Below are positions 60,261 through 64,000 of a stretch of DNA of 64,000 nt, piece after piece (positions within the stretch are counted from its first letter, which is position 1; every line of letters starts with the position of its first letter). The position numbers and the translations under genes were made by a program. The notes under the pieces are model-generated. The model was not told the DNA's origin. It was given only the letters and a program-made list of their open reading frames with translations, and searched no databases. This DNA comes from Massiliimalia sp050943535 (lineage in GTDB: Bacteria > Bacillota > Clostridia > Oscillospirales > Ruminococcaceae), in the NCBI GenBank assembly GCA_050943535.1, contig JBMNPJ010000009.1, forward strand, positions 1 to 64,000, written 5' to 3'.

Positions 60261-60990
60261 TTTTTTTCTTTTCTATGTGGGCACTGTCCGCTGGCTTTAA
60301 CTCCCCCTACGCCGCAAGGTGCGGCTACCCCCTCATTCTGACGGACTCTGTTAGTAAAACGGAAATATCAGGTGATTTTCTCGTAGCTGACAGAACATGA
60401 GCGAAGCGTCATTGCTCCACCGCTAGGTGGCCGGGTGATGCCCGGGGCGAACCGAGTTCGCCGAGGAACTTTGTTCATTTTCTTATGGAAGAAAACGAAC
60501 CAAAAGACCATTCCTCAAACGCCGCCGGACAGTGTCCGGTTCCAACCGCCTTCGGTGCGTACTATGTTAGTAAAGCGGAAACAGTAAAAGTTTTTTACTC
60601 AGCTGGCAGAGTACGAGCACAGCGTCAGTGGGTGCGGGCACTGTCCGCCGGCTTTAACTCCCCCTACAACCCCCTCATTACCGTTTCCGAAAGTATCAGT
60701 TAAACATACAGTACTGTGGTTTAAACGGGTTTTATCCGTTGAGACAATGCAATATTCAAATGGTATGCCCTAAGCAAAAACAGTTACAGGTCTATTGAAA
60801 GACAAAACCGACAGAACATGAGCGAAGCCTTTTGGGTCCAGGGGTGTGAACCCCTGGCGCCGGGCAGTGCCCGGGACCAATCGCCTACGGCGCGTACCCT
60901 GTCAGTAAAGCGGAAATAGCAGGCGATTTTCTCTCAGCTGACAGAACACGAGCGAAGCGTCATTGCCAGCGGGTGCTACCCGCCAGGATG
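60258..60990 (-). repeat. Hairpin-rich repeat block (right arm), inverted relative to 57242
   Basis: Several cores and modules: TTTTCTATGTGGGCACTGTC, CTCCCCCTACGCCGCAAGG, core TGTTAGTAAAACGG ... GTAGCTGACAGAACATGAGC, CCACCGCTAGGTGG, CCGGGTGATGCCCGG, GCCGGACAGTGTCCGG, CGCC-TTC-GGTG, a second core, the non-hairpin module (60660-60824), CCAGGGGTGTGAACCCCTGG, GCCGGGCAGTGCCCGG, CGCC-TAC-GGCG, a third core and the stem GCGGGT-GCT-ACCCGC at the end. No coding sequence. Confidence 0.8.
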
Positions 60991-61021
60991 AATTTGTAAA
61001 TCAGAAAGGAATGTTTTTAGT

Positions 61022-61972
61022 TTGAATCGAAAATGGAGTTCAATTGTTACCCACCCGGTAGGAGTACTGGTGCTTGCCATTGTATGTACCATGCTTTGGG
61101 GAAGCGCTTTTCCCGCCATTAAAATTGGATATGAATGGTTCCAGATTGGGGCGGATGATCTTTACGGGAAATTTATGTTTGCCGGTTCCCGGTTCTTTCT
61201 GGCAGGCGTTGTGGTTTGGGTTTTAGGAAGCCTGGGCAGAAAAAAGGTTCTGCTGCCCCCAAAACAGGCAGTATTTCGCATTACTTTGTTGGGAATCGTA
61301 CAGACCGCTTTGCAGTATTTGTTTTTCTATGTGGCTTTGTCTTATACCACAGGGGTAAAAGGGTCCATTATCAATTCCAGCGGGGCATTTCTGGCTGTGA
61401 TTTTAGCTCATTTCTGCTATGCCAATGACCGGCTTAACGCAAGAAAATGGATGGGATGCGCTTTAGGAATTGCCGGCATTATTTTAGTGAATCTGGATGG
61501 AGGCAGCTTAGGCGGAGCCTTCCATTTTATGGGCGAAGGATTTATGTTCTTTGCGGCCACCTGTTCTGCAGTAGGGGCCTTAATCAGCAAGTGGACAGCC
61601 CAGCGGTCAGATTCTGTCACCATTACTGCGTGGCAGCTGATGATTGGCGGACTGGTTTTAAGTGCCGTGGGAATGGCAGGAGGCGGCAGCTTCCAGATTC
61701 CCGATTTCAAAGGGGTGCTGCTGTTTGCTCATTTGGTACTGCTCAGTTCTGTGGCGTTTGCTTTGTGGACCGAACTGTTAAAATACAATCCTTTGGGTAA
61801 AATTAGTGTCTATCAGTTTTTAATTCCGGTATTTGGAACGCTGCTTTCTGTCATATTCCTGCGGGAAAGTGCTTTGCATCTGTCCACTGTGATTGCTTTG
61901 GGACTGGTATGTGCCGGAATCTTTTTAGTCAACCGTGTTTCTCCAAAAGGAGGGGAAAAGGATGCGCTCTGA
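61022..61972 (+). CDS. EamA/DMT family transporter
   Basis: A 316-residue permease with ten helices and two EamA repeats: VCTMLWGSAFPAIKIGYEWF in the first, FFAATCSAVGALISKWTAQR in the second. The end is CAGIFLVNRVSPKGGEKDAL. Exports small metabolites; substrate unknown. Start is TTG at 61022 after AGAAAGGAATG. It overlaps the nucleotidyltransferase gene by 11 bases, so they are coupled. Confidence 0.9.
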   Translation: MNRKWSSIVTHPVGVLVLAIVCTMLWGSAFPAIKIGYEWFQIGADDLYGKFMFAGSRFFLAGVVVWVLGSLGRKKVLLPPKQAVFRITLLGIVQTALQYLFFYVALSYTTGVKGSIINSSGAFLAVILAHFCYANDRLNARKWMGCALGIAGIILVNLDGGSLGGAFHFMGEGFMFFAATCSAVGALISKWTAQRSDSVTITAWQLMIGGLVLSAVGMAGGGSFQIPDFKGVLLFAHLVLLSSVAFALWTELLKYNPLGKISVYQFLIPVFGTLLSVIFLRESALHLSTVIALGLVCAGIFLVNRVSPKGGEKDAL

Positions 61973-62816
61973 ACAGGAAATGTATGATTTGATTTTAGGA
62001 TTTGCCAAAGAAAATCCGCTGATTCGAGCGGTGTATCTCAATGGTTCACGAGCAAATCCCAAGGCTCCCAGAGATAAGTTTCAGGATTTTGACATTGTAT
62101 ATGCAGTGAAAGAAGTAGCTCCCTTTTTAAAGGATAAAAGCTGGATTTCCCGTTTTGGGAAAATGGCGGTAATGCAGGAGCCGGATGATTCGGTTTTATT
62201 TCCAAGTTCCAATGATCCTGACCAGCGCTACGCCTTTTTAATGCAGTTTGCAGACGGAAACCGGATTGACCTGACTTTTCTGCGGGTAGATTTAGCACCG
62301 AAAGCCTGTCAGGAAGATTCTTTGACGGTGATATTGTTGGACAAAGACGGCATCCTGCCGAAGATTCCCGATTCCAGTGACCGGGATTACTGGGTGAAAA
62401 AGCCCTGTCAGGAGGAATTTTGGGCGTGCTGCAATGAATTTTGGTGGGTATCTCCCTATGCGGCAAAGGGGTTATACCGACACGAGACATTATACGCTTT
62501 GGATTGCCTCAACAGTTACATCCGTCCCATGCTTTTAAAAATGCTTTGCTGGCAGGCGGGAATTGCAGGGGATTTTCAGATCAGTGCTGGGAAAAGTGGG
62601 AAATATCTTGACCGTTATCTTCCAAAAGAAACCTATGAGAGCTTTTTGAAGACCTATCCTGCCGCAGAAGAGCAGGCAATCTGGGATGCTTTGTATGAGA
62701 CCATGAATTTATTTTCCAAAACTGCTCGTTTGGTTGGGGAGCATTTTGGTTTTTCCTATCGTACAGAGGAAGAAGAAGGGGTACGGAATTTGCTCCGGCT
62801 AAGCGCCGCCGGATAG
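61962..62816 (+). CDS. ANT(6)-like aminoglycoside adenylyltransferase
   Basis: A 284-residue nucleotidyltransferase similar to AadE/AadK (streptomycin 6-adenylyltransferase). The N-terminal motif YLNGSRANPKAPRDKFQDFD (G-S-x...D-x-D) is complete; ADGNRIDLTFLRV holds the third Asp; FWACCNEFWWVSPYAAKGLY and MLLKMLCWQAGI are the alpha-domain. The last residues (LRLSAAG) and the TAG come from the adjacent hairpin repeat. True resistance activity cannot be told from sequence; many such proteins are silent. AGGAGGGGAAAAGG lies before ATG 61962. Confidence 0.85.
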   Translation: MRSEQEMYDLILGFAKENPLIRAVYLNGSRANPKAPRDKFQDFDIVYAVKEVAPFLKDKSWISRFGKMAVMQEPDDSVLFPSSNDPDQRYAFLMQFADGNRIDLTFLRVDLAPKACQEDSLTVILLDKDGILPKIPDSSDRDYWVKKPCQEEFWACCNEFWWVSPYAAKGLYRHETLYALDCLNSYIRPMLLKMLCWQAGIAGDFQISAGKSGKYLDRYLPKETYESFLKTYPAAEEQAIWDALYETMNLFSKTARLVGEHFGFSYRTEEEEGVRNLLRLSAAG

Positions 62817-63155
62817 TGCCCGGTGAAAACCGCCTATGGCACGTACCCTGTCAATACTAGGAAAACAGCTAATTTTTTCCTTTTCTATGTGGGCTAACGC
62901 CGCCCACACCTGCGCCCTGTTTTCTGAGGTTAGAAAACAGGGGAAAAGAACCTTCCTCAAACGCCGGAACGGCTTGCAGGGGGAGTGATACCGCCGCAAA
63001 AGCGGCTTTAACTCCCCCTACGCCGCAAAGCGCGGCTACCCCTCATTCTGACGGACTCTGTTAGTAAAGCGGAAATATCAGGTGATTTTTTCTCAGCTGA
63101 CAAAACATGAGCGAAGCCTTTTGGGTCCAGGGGTGTGAACCCCTGGAGGTGGTGG
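62800..63155 (-). repeat. Hairpin-rich repeat block before rpmH
   Basis: GCCGGATAGTGCCCGG (a palindrome variant containing the stop of the gene upstream), CGCC-TAT-GGCA, a truncated core, the TTTTCTATGTGGGC module, a variable GAGGTTAGAAAACAGG part, CCGCCGCAAAAGCGG, a full core (TGTTAGTAAAGCGG ... CTCAGCTGACAAAACATGAG) and CCAGGGGTGTGAACCCCTGG. Same arrangement as in 60258-60430. Confidence 0.8.
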
Positions 63156-63224
63156 TTCTGTGAAATTCCGAATGGGAAAAAAGGACAAACTGTGTGCAAA
63201 TCAGAAAAAGTTTTGAAAGAACCC

Positions 63225-63253
63225 TTGACAAGCCCGTCTCCATCATTTATACT
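63225..63253 (+). promoter_or_regulatory. Promoter of the rpmH operon
   Basis: TTGACA (63225-63230), 17-bp spacer, TATACT (63248-63253). The leader before rpmH is about 190 nt and shows no recognised structure. Confidence 0.85.
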
Positions 63254-63442
63254 ATTAACTTGCAAGGTTTCGCCTTTTTATATGCTTATCAGAGGTGCGG
63301 AAAATGGTTCCGTGCAGAGAAAACAGGTTACTGGTTTTACTTGTTGATACCTGGTTGTCATAAGCATTGCTACAAAAGGTAATCTGAATCATAAAATAGG
63401 CATGAATCGAGTATTCCCATTTTCGAGAGGAGGCAGACTAGG

Positions 63443-63577
63443 ATGAAAAGAACTTATCAGCCAAAGAAAATCCATAGAAAAAAAGAACATGGATTCAGAA
63501 AAAGAATGGCAACTGCTAACGGCAGAAAAGTCCTGAAAAGAAGACGTGCTAAAGGCAGAAAAATGCTGACTTACTAA
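63443..63577 (+). CDS. rpmH: 50S ribosomal protein L34
   Basis: A 44-residue protein, full length and highly basic. Starts MKRTYQPKKIHRKKEHGFRK, contains RMATANGRKVLKRRRAKGRK and ends MLTY, the standard L34 pattern. AGAGGAGG precedes the ATG by nine bases. Followed by a hairpin and then rnpA. Normally these genes are divergent from dnaA; here they are downstream of gyrA on the same strand. Confidence 0.97.
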   Translation: MKRTYQPKKIHRKKEHGFRKRMATANGRKVLKRRRAKGRKMLTY

Positions 63578-63585
63578 TAAAATTT

Positions 63586-63627
63586 GTTTTAGACTGCAAT
63601 CTGTTTTGCAGTCTAAACATCTTTTTT
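63586..63627 (+). terminator. Hairpin between rpmH and rnpA
   Basis: TTTAGACTGCA / TGCAGTCTAAA stem followed by CATCTTTTTT. Probably an attenuator that raises the rpmH:rnpA ratio. Confidence 0.75.
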
Positions 63628-63751
63628 AAGACATCTTCCATAACCACTGATATTGACCACGAAAACCGGATGGAGGGAAAAGTACCCCTCTGTCTATTTT
63701 GATGTGGTCTTTCTATTTATTTGACTTGTTTTTTAAGGATCTGCGGACAGT

Positions 63752-64000
63752 ATGAAAAATTTACCTACCCTGAAGCTGAATAAAGAATTTAAGCGGGCTT
63801 ATTTTCAAGGAAAATTTAAGGCAAATCCGCTGCTTGTGACCTATATGGTCAAAAACCGCCTGGGATATCACCGGGTGGGCATTACGACTTCTAAAAAAAT
63901 TGGTACAGCGGTATTGAGAAGCCGGGCACGCAGGGTAATCCGGGCTGCTTTTGTGCAGATTCGGGATGAACTGACCTTTCCGGCAGGCTATGATATTGTG
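63752..64000 (+). CDS. rnpA: Ribonuclease P protein component (5' part)
   Basis: The first 83 codons of RnpA; the window ends inside the gene. MKNLPTLKLNKEFKRAYFQG opens the fold, and the RNA-binding signature RVGITTSKKIG ... RSRARRVIRAAF is intact. It binds RNase P RNA to mature tRNA 5' ends. AAGGAT lies about 11 bases before the ATG. Confidence 0.95.
   Translation, partial: MKNLPTLKLNKEFKRAYFQGKFKANPLLVTYMVKNRLGYHRVGITTSKKIGTAVLRSRARRVIRAAFVQIRDELTFPAGYDIV

Noticed and set aside
61962..62816. Confirmed streptomycin resistance gene
   Set aside because: Motifs fit ANT(6), but many chromosomal homologues do not confer resistance and the C-terminus is altered by a repeat.

Overview
The window looks like the replication-origin region of a low-to-mid GC Clostridia chromosome. 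An Oscillospiraceae/Ruminococcaceae-type gut anaerobe is my inference, from the gene content: pyruvate phosphate dikinase, a PduL-type phosphotransacylase, many TTG/GTG starts with strong AGGAGG sites, and several small clostridial DUF families. I cannot name the species from sequence alone.

Layout. 1-388: tandem copies of a hairpin-rich repeat. 389-12400: mixed metabolic genes (AI-2E transporter, GNAT, threonine aldolase, VOC, NUDIX, M14 peptidase, PepSY lipoprotein), then a Ugp-like ABC uptake operon with its glycerophosphodiesterase. Next come a broken AbrB-like regulator and an XRE regulator. 12800-18300: ppdK divergent from glmU-prs. 18361-20780: three tandem paralogous lipoproteins. 21000-25400: acetyltransferase, MATE pump, AraC regulator, SnoaL-GGDEF protein. 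25600-27500: PduL, a small conserved protein and a tRNA-Pro/Thr/Tyr operon. 27500-36500: a plus-strand run of orphan and housekeeping genes (DUF3626, Cys-rich protein, GH25, methyltransferase, GNAT, VWA, ADP-ribosylglycohydrolase-like). 36773-46158: SDR, GH31, PPC protein, ComM, alanine racemase. 46159-56978: the origin block dnaA-[oriC]-dnaN-S4-recF-remB-like-gyrB-YcxB-like-gyrA. 57000-63200: azlCD, sdpRI, EamA and ANT(6)-like genes embedded in hairpin repeats. 63443-end: rpmH and the start of rnpA.

The origin is well defined. The dnaA-dnaN gap holds many TTTTCCACA-like boxes, then a GC-rich cluster running directly into a DnaA-trio-like CTA/TTA tract and an AT-rich stretch. The dnaA leader carries TTTTCAAC boxes spaced exactly 21 bp apart. 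rpmH-rnpA lies about 6.5 kb downstream of gyrA on the plus strand, rather than divergent from dnaA.

The most unusual feature is a family of modular, non-coding hairpin repeats at 1-312, 36561-36769, 40380-40668, 51383-51519, 57075-57722, 60258-60990 and 62800-63155. Each copy joins several short hairpins around a conserved single-stranded-looking core. Between copies the hairpin stems change in compensatory fashion, so structure is kept while sequence varies. Copies in opposite orientation bracket azlCD-sdpRI. Two copies supply the last residues and the stop codon of the gene upstream of them. The family looks like a BOX/REP-like structured element and is the best candidate here for an undescribed system.
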